From positions 186,001-250,000 of the forward strand of contig NZ_JASSVM010000001.1 in NCBI RefSeq assembly GCF_030541005.1: a stretch of DNA of 64,000 nucleotides, given 5' to 3'. The stretch's first letter is position 1. Each line of letters starts with the position of its first letter. Below the pieces are notes generated by a model. That model was given only the letters and a program-made list of their open reading frames with translations, did not search any database and had not been told where the DNA came from. This document shows positions 1-9,056 of the stretch, piece after piece. This stretch comes from Marinobacter sp. SS5-14b (GTDB lineage Bacteria > Pseudomonadota > Gammaproteobacteria > Pseudomonadales > Oleiphilaceae). The position numbers and the translations under genes were made by a program.

Positions 1-1487
1 GTGTTGCGGCGGCGAATGCTCTGATCGTCAGTGATCATTCCTCCAACATTCAGCGTATCGAGCAAATCGTTCGTGAGTTGGACAGTCCCTCGAAGTACGA
101 AGTTGAGGTGATCCAGCTCAGCGAAGCCTGGGTTGGTGATATGGTCAAGCTGCTGCAGGAGTTGGCACCGGATGAATTGGGCCGGGCCGGTGGCGACAAC
201 GTTGCACGCAAGTACAGTGTAACCGCCGATGAGCGAAGCAATCGCCTGATTCTGCGTGGTGATGAAACCTTCCGGGACAAAATGCGTGGCTTGATCCGCA
301 AGCTGGACCAGCCATCTGCCAGTGGTGGTACAACCAAGGTGCTTCGGTTACGCCATGCGGACGCCAAAACCCTGACGGAAATTCTCAAAGGCGTCATGGG
401 CGAGGCGATCAAAGAAAGCAGCGGAGGTGGCACTGGCGCGGCCGGGGGCGCGGGCAGCAATCCGAATAACAATTTTGCGGTATTCGCAGACGAAGGCTTG
501 AATGCCCTGGTGGTTCGGGGCGACCCGTCATTGATGCAAGAAGCCGAGCAAATTGTTGCCCAGCTGGATGTGCGTCGTGCTCAGGTGATGATTGAGGCCG
601 CAATTGTCGAGATCAGCGATGAGCTGGGTGACCAGTTGGGTGTGCAGTTAGCCGCAGGCGATGAATCTGCTTCATCTCTTCCGGTGTTGGGCACCAATCT
701 GACCAGTGGTCAGGGTATGGTTGGCCTGAACTCGGTCATCGGGGCCTTGGTAGGCGACACCATCCCGCAACTTGGCGGGGGTATTACGTTGGGTGCGGGT
801 AACCGTGATGAAAACGGCATAACCTGGGGTGTGCTGATCCAGGCACTGTCATCCTCCGCTGCAGCGAATCTGCTGTCTACGCCGAGTATCATCACTCTGG
901 ATAACCAGGAGTCGGAAATCATCGTTGGCCAGAACGTGCCTTTCCGCACTGGTCAGTCCACGGTCACAGGCGATGGCACGACGAACCCCTTTACCACGAT
1001 TGAGCGCCGAGACGTGGGTCTTTCGCTTAAGGTGACCCCGACCATCAGTGCCGATGGCCTGGTGCGCCTGGTGGTTGAGCAAACCACGGAAGACATTTCC
1101 ACGACCACCGTAGATGGCGCCTCGGATTTGATCACCAACAAACGTGAAATCAAAACAACGGTCTTAGCCGACGATGGCGAAACTGTGGTTCTGGGCGGCT
1201 TGATCAAAGACGATTATCAGGTGAACAAGAGCAAAGTACCCCTGCTCGGTGATATCCCGGTGCTCGGCCGACTGTTCTCGTCCGAGTCTGAAACTCGCAT
1301 AAAGCGTAACCTGCTGGTGTTCCTGCGCCCGACCATCATGCTTGGCAAGGAAGACGCCGTCGCGGCCACCACCGAGAAGTTTAACCGCTTGTGGGATGTA
1401 AACCTGGAAGTGAGGGAGAAGCTTGGTTTGCCGGCACCGGAGACCGGGGCGTCGGTGGATATGCTGTTTGAAGGTCGCCGCCAGTAA
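1..1487 (+). CDS. gspD: type II secretion system secretin GspD, C-terminal part (5' end outside window)
   Basis: Outer-membrane secretin forming the exit channel of the type II (general secretory) pathway. The reading frame is open from base 3 through the window edge, so the gene starts upstream; about 494 residues are visible of a protein usually near 650-700. They include repeated N-domain modules (ALIVSDHSSNIQRIEQIV and NALVVRGDPSLMQEAEQIV type) separated by a Gly/Ala-rich loop, then the secretin domain with the conserved VPF segment and a late VPLLGDIPVLGRLF motif, which is diagnostic of secretins. The C-terminus ends shortly after this domain. A strong hairpin follows and no other gsp gene lies downstream on this strand, so gspD is the last gene of its transcript here. 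Certain family assignment; GspD rather than PilQ because of the module order and length. Confidence 0.93.
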   Translation, partial: VAAANALIVSDHSSNIQRIEQIVRELDSPSKYEVEVIQLSEAWVGDMVKLLQELAPDELGRAGGDNVARKYSVTADERSNRLILRGDETFRDKMRGLIRKLDQPSASGGTTKVLRLRHADAKTLTEILKGVMGEAIKESSGGGTGAAGGAGSNPNNNFAVFADEGLNALVVRGDPSLMQEAEQIVAQLDVRRAQVMIEAAIVEISDELGDQLGVQLAAGDESASSLPVLGTNLTSGQGMVGLNSVIGALVGDTIPQLGGGITLGAGNRDENGITWGVLIQALSSSAAANLLSTPSIITLDNQESEIIVGQNVPFRTGQSTVTGDGTTNPFTTIERRDVGLSLKVTPTISADGLVRLVVEQTTEDISTTTVDGASDLITNKREIKTTVLADDGETVVLGGLIKDDYQVNKSKVPLLGDIPVLGRLFSSESETRIKRNLLVFLRPTIMLGKEDAVAATTEKFNRLWDVNLEVREKLGLPAPETGASVDMLFEGRRQ

Positions 1488-1516
1488 AAACATACTGAAT
1501 AACAGAAGCATCCGAT

Positions 1517-1580
1517 GGGGCCAGTCCCCGGCACAGAACTCAGGCTTCAGGGCCGTGCCGGGAACTGGCCCCTTTTATTT
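1517..1580 (+). terminator. rho-independent terminator after gspD
   Basis: An 18-bp stem with one mismatch (1517-1534 pairs with 1555-1572, GGGGCCAGTCCCCGGCAC against its complement) and a 20-nt loop is followed directly by TTTTATTT. It ends gspD transcription before the convergent M48 gene. Confidence 0.75.
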
Positions 1581-1617
1581 GCCTTCGAATAACCTCACGG
1601 GCATGTCATTACGGGCC

Positions 1618-1642
1618 GGGGTCTGACCCCGGGTCTGACCCC
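1618..1642. repeat. tandem near-palindromic repeat GGGTCTGACCCC x2
   Basis: Two adjacent copies of GGGTCTGACCCC (1619-1630 and 1631-1642, the first preceded by an extra G) lie just beyond the stop codon of the minus-strand M48 gene. Each copy is an almost perfect palindrome. Read on the minus strand they could form a hairpin ending that transcript, but there is no T-run. Possibly a dispersed genomic repeat; this cannot be tested from one window. Confidence 0.5.
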
Positions 1643-1646
1643 GGTT

Positions 1647-3626
1647 TTACAGCGGGGGCATTGGGCAGTCCAGTTGGTCTGCCACTAACCTCATGAGCTC
1701 ATATTCCCGCACGTCCACTTTTCCGTCGTGCATGATGCAGTGTCCGCAGGCGTCGATGATGGCTGGCTTTAGGAGTGGCGACAGGCGGCTCAGGGTTTCC
1801 AGCGCGGCTTTCAGCTCGTTGACGGACACTTTGCCGGTTGTCACTTCGGCGGTGCCGTTGCAGAAGCCGGCCATGGCTTCACGGTACAGCTTGACGGACT
1901 GCCCCTCAGAAGTGCTGCCGGCCCGGGCGAACAGGCTGAGTACACGCTCTATGGCGGGAAGCACGGATCGGTAATTTCGGTGTTTTACCGGTACTGCATG
2001 TTCTGCCCCTGGCGCAAGGTGCCTGTTCAGGAAGGTGGTCAATGCCAGCTCAAACAGGCTCAGCCGATTATCGGCGGCGACCAGTCTCTGCACATTGGTC
2101 AGCAGGGCGTGGCGCTCATCCGGGTCGAGTTTGCGCAGGGCAGGCATGGCCAGCTCGAGGACGGGGAACCTGGCCGCTTCCCCGAGCTTGATCAGCGTCG
2201 GCCGAAGCTTGCCTAGAAGCTCTTCTTGCAGGCCCAGCATGGAGTGCTTTTCTATCAGTGAAAGATGTTCCTTCTGGGTGGCGTCAGGAAGATGGTAAGT
2301 CAGCAGTCCATAGCAAAGCTGGATTGCACCAGCCCGGGTGTAGAGCAGGTTTCGGAATGTGGAGGGCAGCTGGTCCAGCAGGCGGGCGGCGTAGGCCTCA
2401 CTGCCTGGCGTCACTGTTCCTACCCGGGTGGAGAGTTTGGTCGGCGGTGGCTGCAGGTTTTCGTTAAAGGATGACTGCAAGGGGGAAAGCCGGCTACCGG
2501 CTCTGCCTCGAACAGGTTCAGCAACCTGGCTGACCAGGTCGCCCAGCCGTGTGCGGTCAGCAGGAGCTCCGGTCTGACGAAGGTTGGCACCTGGCTCGGT
2601 GTCTCTCAAACGGCTGCGCAGTCTTGCCAGCAAGCCCGGCTGAATGGCGTTGATCCGGTCATTCACCGGCGGATGGGAGGCCAGGAGTGAGGTGAATTTC
2701 ATCCGGGCCGACTCGCCAAAACACATATGATTCATATCGCTGGCGTGGCTTGTGGAATCGAGGTATCCGCTTTTCAGGCCGATTTTGAACAGGGCGCTGC
2801 CAATACCTTCCGGGTTGCGGGTGAACTGCACCGAAGACGCGTCGGCCAGCATTTCTCGCTGACGTGACACCGCGGCCTGAATCAGTCGACCGAAAAATAC
2901 CCCTACATACCCGATGATCATCAGGGCCAGCCCCAGTATGCCGAGGGCTGCCTGGGCACGGCCGTCGCGGCTGCGTGTGCGGCCACTGCTGTAAAAGCCG
3001 GCGCGCAGTAAAAACTGACCGATCTGGCCGATCATAAGAATGCCGGCAAGCAAGGCGATCAGGCGAACGTTGATGCGCATGTCGCCGTTGAGGATGTGGC
3101 TGAACTCGTGACCGACAACACCCTGCAGTTCATCCCGGTTGAGTTGGGACAAGGCTCCCTGAGTGACGACCATAACGGCTTCGCCAGGGGTGTAGCCGGC
3201 GACGAAGGCATTAATGCTGGTTTCGCTGTCCATAACGTAGAGTTCGGGCACGGAGACGCCGCTGGCAATGGCCATCTCTTCCACAATATTGCGGAGTTTC
3301 CGCTCTTCCGCGCTCTTTGTGTCTGGCTCAATCAGTCGCGCACCCACCATACGGGCCACCCGGCTGCCACCCCCGCCCAGGTCTATCCAGCGCACTAATG
3401 AGCCAACGCTGATCAGCGTGACCACGGCCGCTGCCGTCGCCAGGCCGTGGCTTGATAACAACCAGAGGTGAAAGGGAAGGGGAGAGCTCTGGCTGCGGGT
3501 GACCATGTAGCCAACCAGGCAAACGGCCAGGGTGATCAGGGTGACGGCAGTCAGAAACAGAACGATCAACAGGCCGGTGTTGCGCCGGGCGTGTGCCTGG
3601 CGCTGAAAGAAACCGGGGTTTGCCAT
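1647..3626 (-). CDS. M48 family metalloprotease, HtpX-like, with TerB-like C-terminal region
   Basis: Membrane zinc metalloprotease of 659 residues. Two N-terminal membrane segments (about 18-41 and 62-78) precede the catalytic domain with zinc motif HEFSH at 173-177 (HExxH), two more hydrophobic segments (about 187-208 and 225-249) and the downstream EMLAD element that supplies the third zinc ligand. HtpX is normally near 290 residues; here roughly 300 extra residues follow, containing AADNRLSLFEL and MHDGKVDVREYEL, acidic patterns resembling TerB-type domains (inference). The gene begins 10 bases after lemA, forming a lemA-protease operon. By family analogy it would act in envelope protein quality control. 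Not HtpX itself, because of size and partner. Confidence 0.85.
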   Translation of the reverse strand: MANPGFFQRQAHARRNTGLLIVLFLTAVTLITLAVCLVGYMVTRSQSSPLPFHLWLLSSHGLATAAAVVTLISVGSLVRWIDLGGGGSRVARMVGARLIEPDTKSAEERKLRNIVEEMAIASGVSVPELYVMDSETSINAFVAGYTPGEAVMVVTQGALSQLNRDELQGVVGHEFSHILNGDMRINVRLIALLAGILMIGQIGQFLLRAGFYSSGRTRSRDGRAQAALGILGLALMIIGYVGVFFGRLIQAAVSRQREMLADASSVQFTRNPEGIGSALFKIGLKSGYLDSTSHASDMNHMCFGESARMKFTSLLASHPPVNDRINAIQPGLLARLRSRLRDTEPGANLRQTGAPADRTRLGDLVSQVAEPVRGRAGSRLSPLQSSFNENLQPPPTKLSTRVGTVTPGSEAYAARLLDQLPSTFRNLLYTRAGAIQLCYGLLTYHLPDATQKEHLSLIEKHSMLGLQEELLGKLRPTLIKLGEAARFPVLELAMPALRKLDPDERHALLTNVQRLVAADNRLSLFELALTTFLNRHLAPGAEHAVPVKHRNYRSVLPAIERVLSLFARAGSTSEGQSVKLYREAMAGFCNGTAEVTTGKVSVNELKAALETLSRLSPLLKPAIIDACGHCIMHDGKVDVREYELMRLVADQLDCPMPPL

Positions 3627-3636
3627 GAATCAGGCC

Positions 3637-4227
3637 TCAGAAGCTGACTTTTGGGGCCTGGCGGGCTTCCGGGGTTTCCAGTTGCAGCTGGGCGGTCTCT
3701 TTGAAAGCAAACATGCCTGCCACAATGTTGTTCGGGAACTTCTCGCGGAAAATGTTGTAGGTCATCACGCCGTCGTTGTAGGCCTGACGGGCAAAAGCAA
3801 CACGGTTTTCCGTGCTGGCCAGCTCTTCCATCAATTGCTGAATGGTTTCGTTGGCTTTCAGATCCGGGTAGTTTTCTGCCACGGCATAGAAGTTTGCCAG
3901 GGCTTTGGTGAGCAGGTTTTCTGCGCTGCCAAGGCGCTGGATCTTGGTATTGTCGCCTGGGTCTTTGGCGGCATCTTTCTGGGCGCTGACGGCATTGTTA
4001 CGAGCTTCCATCACCTGGGTAAGCGTGGATTTCTCGTGATCAAGGTAGGCTTTGGCGGCCTCTACGAGATTGGGGATAAGGTCGTGCCGGCGCTGAAGCT
4101 GCACATCTATCTGGGCAAAACCGTTTTTGAATTGATTACGCAGAGATACCAGGTTGTTGTAGATAAAAACCAGGTAAAACACGACAACGGCAATTACGAC
4201 AAGGCCGATGACAGTGGTTGTTCCCAT
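3637..4227 (-). CDS. LemA family protein
   Basis: A 196-residue LemA protein: one N-terminal membrane helix (about residues 5-24, VIGLVVIAVVVFYLVFIYNN) followed by the family's helical bundle, including the conserved RNQFKNGFAQIDVQLQRRHD and LIPNLVEAAKAYLDHE blocks. Full length for the family (about 185-200). Its function is not settled; LemA genes are often next to a membrane metalloprotease or a TPM-domain gene, and here the M48 gene follows after 10 bases, so a joint envelope role is likely (inference). Confidence 0.9.
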   Translation of the reverse strand: MGTTTVIGLVVIAVVVFYLVFIYNNLVSLRNQFKNGFAQIDVQLQRRHDLIPNLVEAAKAYLDHEKSTLTQVMEARNNAVSAQKDAAKDPGDNTKIQRLGSAENLLTKALANFYAVAENYPDLKANETIQQLMEELASTENRVAFARQAYNDGVMTYNIFREKFPNNIVAGMFAFKETAQLQLETPEARQAPKVSF

Positions 4228-4251
4228 GTCTAATCCTCAAGGGGTTGGATT

Positions 4252-6312
4252 TCAGGCGTCATTTTCCACGATATTGGCGTGAAATGTCTGTATAAAACTC
4301 TCAAAATCTTTAGGTAGCAGGGGTCTGCTGAAGAAATAACCCTGGGCCAGTTTGCAGCCTCTTTGGGTCAGATAGTGCTCTTGCTCTGCAGTTTCCACAC
4401 CTTCTGCAACCACCGTCAGATTCAGGCTTCGGCCGAGATCGATGATGGTGTTGGCGATTCGGGTGTCTTCCTCGTTGACGAGCAGGTCACGGATGAACTG
4501 TTTGTCGATTTTCAGATGTTGAACCGGCATCTGCTTCAGGTAGGTGAGTGATGAATAGCCGGTGCCAAAATCGTCTACCGCTATGCTGATGCCCGCTCGG
4601 TGCAACCGGTGCAGTTTGGCCACGGCATCGGTCAGGTTGGTCATGAAGCTTGTTTCGGTGACTTCGAGCTCCAGCCGTCCCGCAGGGATCTTGTGTTTTT
4701 CCAGGGTGGCGAGAATGTCGTCGACGATGGCGTCTTGCCGTAGCTGAACGGCGGACAGGTTAACGGCAATCCTCAGGTGTAAGCCTTCACTTGCCCAGCG
4801 AGCGGCTTGCCAGCAGGCTTGTTCCAGAACCCATTGACCAATGTCGACGATGGAACCATTGGCTTCTGATACCGGAATGAACGTGTCTGGCGGGACCAGG
4901 CCATATTCCGGGTGATTCCACCGGAGCAGAGCCTCAGCGCCGATGATGCGTTTGGTCTCCAGGTTGATCTGGGGCTGGTAAACGAGATGAAACTCGTGAT
5001 TGGCCAGTGCACGGGCCAGGTCTTTCTCCATTTGCTTCCGCTCGCGGATTGCCTGGTCAATGCTGGCGACGTAAAACTGAAAGTGGTTGTGGCCGTTCTG
5101 TTTGGCCAGAGCCATGGTTTGTTCTGCGCTTTGTAGCAGGCGATCGGCTTCTTCGGCATCCGATGGGTACAGTGCGATGCCTATGGTGGCTGTCATGGAT
5201 ATGCGGTGATTGCCGGCATTGATAGGCGAGGCGAAGCCAGCGAGTACTTTTTCAGCGGTTTCCGCTGCCTGAAAACCATCCCGAAGTTTTTTTTCAACAA
5301 TCACAAACTGGTCGCTGCCCAGACGGGCGATACTGAAGCGGTCTGAGGACAGGTTGGCGCTCATTCGGCTGGCGACCGTTTGCAGGATGGTGTCGCCCGT
5401 TCGAAACCCGCATTGGTCATTGACGGATTTGAAATCGTCTATGCCACAAACCATCAGTGCCACAGAACCGTGTTCAGCCTGAGCTGCCTGAATATCCTGC
5501 CGTAACTCTTCCATAAACACATCACGGCTTGGCAGGCCCGTCAGAGAATCAAAGCGTGCGAGCTGGCTCGCCCTGTCTTCCGCTTCACGGTGTCGTTGCT
5601 GGCTGTCTGCTATGGCCACCAGAAGGTTGTTGGTGGCATTGACCCAAAGCCCCAGTTCGTCAGCCTGATGCCCTTTTGGAACGCTCAGCAGGCGGTCATC
5701 CGGATGGGCCGGGTCGACCTTTTTAACGGAGTGAACGATTCGGAGTAGCGGGCTTGTCAGTAACAGGTGGAAAACGATGAAGAGGACAAAGCCCAGAATC
5801 AGGGCAATAACAATACCGGAAGTGAAAGTGACCAGTGCGCGACTGAGCCAGATTTCCGCCACTGGCGCGGTGTCGTAATGAATTTCCAGGTAGCCATAGG
5901 TGATATCGGTGTTGGTGCTGCGGTTCAGCGCTTCGCGATATTCCCGGACACTGCCAAAGAAGAGATCGGTGATTGGGCGGAAATCCAGTTCCTGAAGTGG
6001 CCTCAACCGACCGCCGAGTTCGTCACCGTTCGGGTGGGTAATGCTTGCCATGTGAATAGGTTCAAGGGCGAAGAGGCCGTCTACCACTTGTTGGGCAAGC
6101 GTTTCATCGATGCTGAAAACGGCCTGGGTTGCAGCGTCCCGAACCATGGTCATGGTCTGGGCGGCCTGCCGCTCAAGCTCTGAAGAGACCCGTTGGGCGT
6201 CCAGCACAACTTGCACGGTGCTGACCGCAATGCCGCTGAGCAGGGCGACGATCAGCACCCAGCGCAGAATCCGGAATCCCAGGTGGTTTTCTACATGAAA
6301 CGCTTTTTGCAT
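4252..6312 (-). CDS. membrane GGDEF-EAL protein, predicted c-di-GMP phosphodiesterase
   Basis: A 686-residue inner-membrane signalling protein. Helix 1 (about 17-36) and helix 2 (about 160-186) bracket a periplasmic sensor segment of about 120 residues; a HAMP-like linker leads to a GGDEF domain (about 250-415) and an EAL domain (about 430-680). The cyclase signature is degraded to GSDQF (332-336), whereas the EAL motif (460-462, GAEALLRW) and DDFGTGYSSL are intact. I therefore predict c-di-GMP hydrolysis with a non-catalytic, possibly GTP-sensing, GGDEF domain. It sits between lemA and sodB with its own upstream gap and no obvious partner. Confidence 0.9.
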   Translation of the reverse strand: MQKAFHVENHLGFRILRWVLIVALLSGIAVSTVQVVLDAQRVSSELERQAAQTMTMVRDAATQAVFSIDETLAQQVVDGLFALEPIHMASITHPNGDELGGRLRPLQELDFRPITDLFFGSVREYREALNRSTNTDITYGYLEIHYDTAPVAEIWLSRALVTFTSGIVIALILGFVLFIVFHLLLTSPLLRIVHSVKKVDPAHPDDRLLSVPKGHQADELGLWVNATNNLLVAIADSQQRHREAEDRASQLARFDSLTGLPSRDVFMEELRQDIQAAQAEHGSVALMVCGIDDFKSVNDQCGFRTGDTILQTVASRMSANLSSDRFSIARLGSDQFVIVEKKLRDGFQAAETAEKVLAGFASPINAGNHRISMTATIGIALYPSDAEEADRLLQSAEQTMALAKQNGHNHFQFYVASIDQAIRERKQMEKDLARALANHEFHLVYQPQINLETKRIIGAEALLRWNHPEYGLVPPDTFIPVSEANGSIVDIGQWVLEQACWQAARWASEGLHLRIAVNLSAVQLRQDAIVDDILATLEKHKIPAGRLELEVTETSFMTNLTDAVAKLHRLHRAGISIAVDDFGTGYSSLTYLKQMPVQHLKIDKQFIRDLLVNEEDTRIANTIIDLGRSLNLTVVAEGVETAEQEHYLTQRGCKLAQGYFFSRPLLPKDFESFIQTFHANIVENDA

Positions 6313-6481
6313 ACGGCTGTGGATAGCTCGTTTGTCGTGATTGTTGTTGGAGCCTATGAACCTCTCAGGTCAGCCCCTTAGACAGTATGGTTCAGGCTGA
6401 TCCGATCGTCATTGAGTATGCCTGATTTTTTACATTTATCTTGGTGCGACATGTATCGATTTGTTGCAGTTTGGTCGCATT

Positions 6482-6533
6482 CAGAAACAGAAACGCCCGC
6501 CGGGCACATGCCAGGCGGGCGTTTCTGTTTCTG
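6482..6533. terminator. 20-bp perfect inverted repeat, probable terminator after sodB
   Basis: Arms 6482-6501 and 6514-6533 are perfectly complementary over 20 bp with a 12-nt loop; the outer half of each arm is A/T-rich (AAACAGAAAC / GTTTCTGTTT) and the inner half G+C-rich. It lies 37 bases beyond the sodB stop on the minus strand and upstream of the GGDEF-EAL gene, so it most likely ends the sodB transcript. Confidence 0.7.
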
Positions 6534-6570
6534 GCAATGACAGCTGACGCTGTCAGAGGCACAAACCGGT

Positions 6571-7149
6571 TTACGCGAGGTTTTCGTTCACGAAATCCCA
6601 GTTAACCAGGTTCCAGAAAGCTTCCAGGTAGTTAGGACGGCTGTTCCGGTAGTCAATGTAGTAAGCGTGTTCCCATACATCAACAGTCAGCACTGGCTTG
6701 TCTGCACCTGTCAGCGGTGTTTCGGCGTTGCTGGTGTTGGCGATTGCAACGCTGCCGTCTGCTTTCTTGACCAGCCACGTCCAGCCGGAACCGAAGTTGT
6801 TGGCGGCTTTGTCGTTGAATTCTTTCTTGAACTCTTCGAACGATCCGAAAGCCTTGTCGATGGCTTCTTTGGCTGCGCCAGTCGGCTCGCCGCCACCGTT
6901 AGGGCTCAGGCAGTGCCAGTAGAACGTGTGGTTCCAAACCTGGGCTGCGTTGTTGAACAGAGGGCCGCTGGCGCTCTTGATGATGTCTTCCAGGGACTTG
7001 CCGGCATTGTCGGTACCTTCAACCAGGCCGTTCAGCTTGGTCACATAGGTGTTGTGGTGCTTGCCGTAATGGTACTCAAGTGTTTCCTGAGAGATGTGCG
7101 GTTCCAGTGCGTTTTTTTCGTAAGGCAGTGCGGGAAGTTCAAATGCCAT
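6571..7149 (-). CDS. sodB: iron superoxide dismutase
   Basis: Cytoplasmic Fe-superoxide dismutase, 192 residues, the standard SodB length. All four metal ligands are visible: H27 (LEYHYGKHH), H74 (AAQVWNHTFYW), D157 and H161 (DVWEHAYY). The AAQVWNHTFYW form and the overall alignment point to the iron rather than the manganese type. It disproportionates superoxide to oxygen and peroxide. A sigma-70-like promoter (7197-7224) lies upstream and a large hairpin downstream, so it is probably monocistronic even though purK precedes it on the same strand. Confidence 0.96.
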   Translation of the reverse strand: MAFELPALPYEKNALEPHISQETLEYHYGKHHNTYVTKLNGLVEGTDNAGKSLEDIIKSASGPLFNNAAQVWNHTFYWHCLSPNGGGEPTGAAKEAIDKAFGSFEEFKKEFNDKAANNFGSGWTWLVKKADGSVAIANTSNAETPLTGADKPVLTVDVWEHAYYIDYRNSRPNYLEAFWNLVNWDFVNENLA

Positions 7150-7196
7150 GAGGTCGTTCTCCCTGTCTCTCTGTGTTTATGAATGTTCGTACAAGC

Positions 7197-7224
7197 AATA
7201 TAAGGGCGGTTTGAGTTAAATCAA
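7197..7224 (-). promoter_or_regulatory. candidate sigma-70 promoter of sodB
   Basis: On the minus strand TTGATT, a 16-base spacer and TATATT are followed about 48 bases later by the sodB ATG. The -35 box overlaps the last codons of purK. Pattern match only. Confidence 0.5.
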
Positions 7225-8339
7225 CCCTTTGCTGTTAAAGAGCTTTTAAACTCGGGGCTGCCCGGCAGGAACTGCGCACAGTTCCTTACCCGCCAGACGA
7301 GTTCTTCGTAGCTGTCTGCCAGGATGTTTACGTGCCCTAACTTGCGCCCCGGCCGTTCACCTTTGTTATACAGGTGCAGGTGAGCGTAGGGCAGCTCCAG
7401 TATGCGCTCGATCTCACCGTGTTCGCCAATGATGTTGATCATGCAGCTGACGCCTCGGGCCTCTACATTGCCGAGGGCATGGCCGCTGATGGCACGGATG
7501 TGGTTCTCGAACTGGCTGGTCATGGCGCCCTCGATGGTCCAGTGGCCAGAGTTGTGGACACGTGGCGCCATTTCATTGGCGACCAGTCCATCGTCGGTTT
7601 CGAAAAGTTCCAGTGTTAAAACACCAACGTAGCCAAGTTCGTTCAGCAGGGCTTTGATGTATCGCTCCGCATCTTGCTGCACGTGTGCCTGCAGGCCCGG
7701 CGCGGGCGCGATCGAGTAGCGCAGAATGCCCTCGTGATGGGTGTTCTCGGCAATGGGGTAGAAGGCAACGTCTCCGTCTTCGCCGCGTACTGCAATGATG
7801 GATACTTCTCGCTTGAAGTTGACGAACTTCTCTACGATGACCTTCGGGTGGCCTATGCTGGCCCAGGCATCGACAGCGTCTTCCGGGCTTTTGAGTACGG
7901 CCTGGCCTTTGCCGTCGTACCCTTCGGTGATGGATTTTGCCACTACCGGGCAGCCCAGTGCCTCTGCGGCTGCTTTAAGTGATTCAGCGCTGTCGGCGGT
8001 TTTCCATTCCGGAGTGGGGATGCCTAACTGCCCGAAGAGTGTTTTTTCAGCTTCGCGGTTCTGGCATACCTGGAGGGCGCGAGGGCATGGGTGCACCGGT
8101 TTGTGCTTGGCCAGTTGTTCGGCAACGTCTACGGGCAGGTGCTCGAATTCGTAGGTGACTCGGTCAACTCTGGACAGAAAGTCGTCCAGGTATTTGCCGT
8201 CGCGGTCCACGATGGTTTCGCCGAGCCCGGCGCTGGGACTGCCAGACATGTCATAGAATACAAATTCTTTGGCCAAAGGGTATCCGGCGAGGGCCAGCAT
8301 GCGCCCCAATTGGCCGGCACCTAGAACACCAATTCTCAT
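7221..8339 (-). CDS. purK: N5-carboxyaminoimidazole ribonucleotide synthase (PurK)
   Basis: ATP-grasp enzyme of de novo purine synthesis, converting AIR plus bicarbonate and ATP to N5-CAIR. 372 residues, close to the usual 355-375. The N-terminal nucleotide-binding loop IGVLGAGQLGRMLALAGYP, the central ATP-grasp segment (VVAKSITEGYDGKGQAV) and EMAPRVHNSGHWTIEGAMTSQ near 260-280 are typical PurK blocks. It follows purE by 52 bases on the same strand, the standard purEK operon order. Confidence 0.97.
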   Translation of the reverse strand: MRIGVLGAGQLGRMLALAGYPLAKEFVFYDMSGSPSAGLGETIVDRDGKYLDDFLSRVDRVTYEFEHLPVDVAEQLAKHKPVHPCPRALQVCQNREAEKTLFGQLGIPTPEWKTADSAESLKAAAEALGCPVVAKSITEGYDGKGQAVLKSPEDAVDAWASIGHPKVIVEKFVNFKREVSIIAVRGEDGDVAFYPIAENTHHEGILRYSIAPAPGLQAHVQQDAERYIKALLNELGYVGVLTLELFETDDGLVANEMAPRVHNSGHWTIEGAMTSQFENHIRAISGHALGNVEARGVSCMINIIGEHGEIERILELPYAHLHLYNKGERPGRKLGHVNILADSYEELVWRVRNCAQFLPGSPEFKSSLTAKG

Positions 8340-8391
8340 TCGGGATCTCCTGCCAGTGTTTCGGCTCTTGTCTTGGTGGAGTGAGCTGGTT

Positions 8392-8883
8392 TCACTGATC
8401 CTTGGGGTCAGGGTTGTCCAAAATAGTCTGTGTTTGTGTTGCCCTGAACTCGTCTACCGCCTTGCGCACTTTGTCATCGAAGGTGCCGATAATCTGGGCA
8501 GCCAGCAGGCCGGCGTTGGTGGCACCGGCTTTACCGATGGCCAAAGTGCCGACGGCAATGCCGCCGGGCATCTGGACGATGGACAGCAGAGAGTCCAATC
8601 CGTTCAAGGCCTTTGATTGTACGGGGACACCGAGTACCGGCAAAGACGTTTGCGAAGCAACCATGCCGGGCAGGTGTGCGGCACCGCCTGCGCCTGCAAT
8701 GATGACTTTCAGGCCGCGGTCGGATGCGGTTTTGGCGTAGTCAAAAAGCAGGTCGGGTGTGCGGTGTGCTGAGACTACCCGGGTTTCGTAGGGTACGCCG
8801 AGTTTGTCGAGCATGTCGGCGGCGTGTTCCATGGTGGGCCAGTCGGATTTCGAGCCCATGATGAGTCCTACAAGCGGCTGCAT
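8392..8883 (-). CDS. purE: N5-CAIR mutase (PurE)
   Basis: Class I PurE, which rearranges N5-CAIR to CAIR for purine synthesis. The start at 8883 gives 163 residues beginning [15 protein letters not shown]; an AGGA ribosome site lies 9 bases upstream. An in-frame start 36 bases further up (8919) would add an unrelated 12-residue leader. The signature [12 protein letters not shown], the SAHRTP motif with its active-site His and [15 protein letters not shown] are all present. First gene of purEK. Confidence 0.96.
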   Translation of the reverse strand: MQPLVGLIMGSKSDWPTMEHAADMLDKLGVPYETRVVSAHRTPDLLFDYAKTASDRGLKVIIAGAGGAAHLPGMVASQTSLPVLGVPVQSKALNGLDSLLSIVQMPGGIAVGTLAIGKAGATNAGLLAAQIIGTFDDKVRKAVDEFRATQTQTILDNPDPKDQ

Positions 8884-9056
8884 ATGCAACTGTCCTGTGA
8901 TAATTGGAAAGCCGGCCATTGTAGGGTCTGCCTACTTGCCATGCAACAGAGACCGCGCCCTTGTCGGGGCGCCTGTAACGTTCGTCATTTTAACGTTTGG
9001 TCAGGTGCGGGTATTATCGAGGCCTCTGTTTTAACTATCCATAGTCAGGAGCTGTA

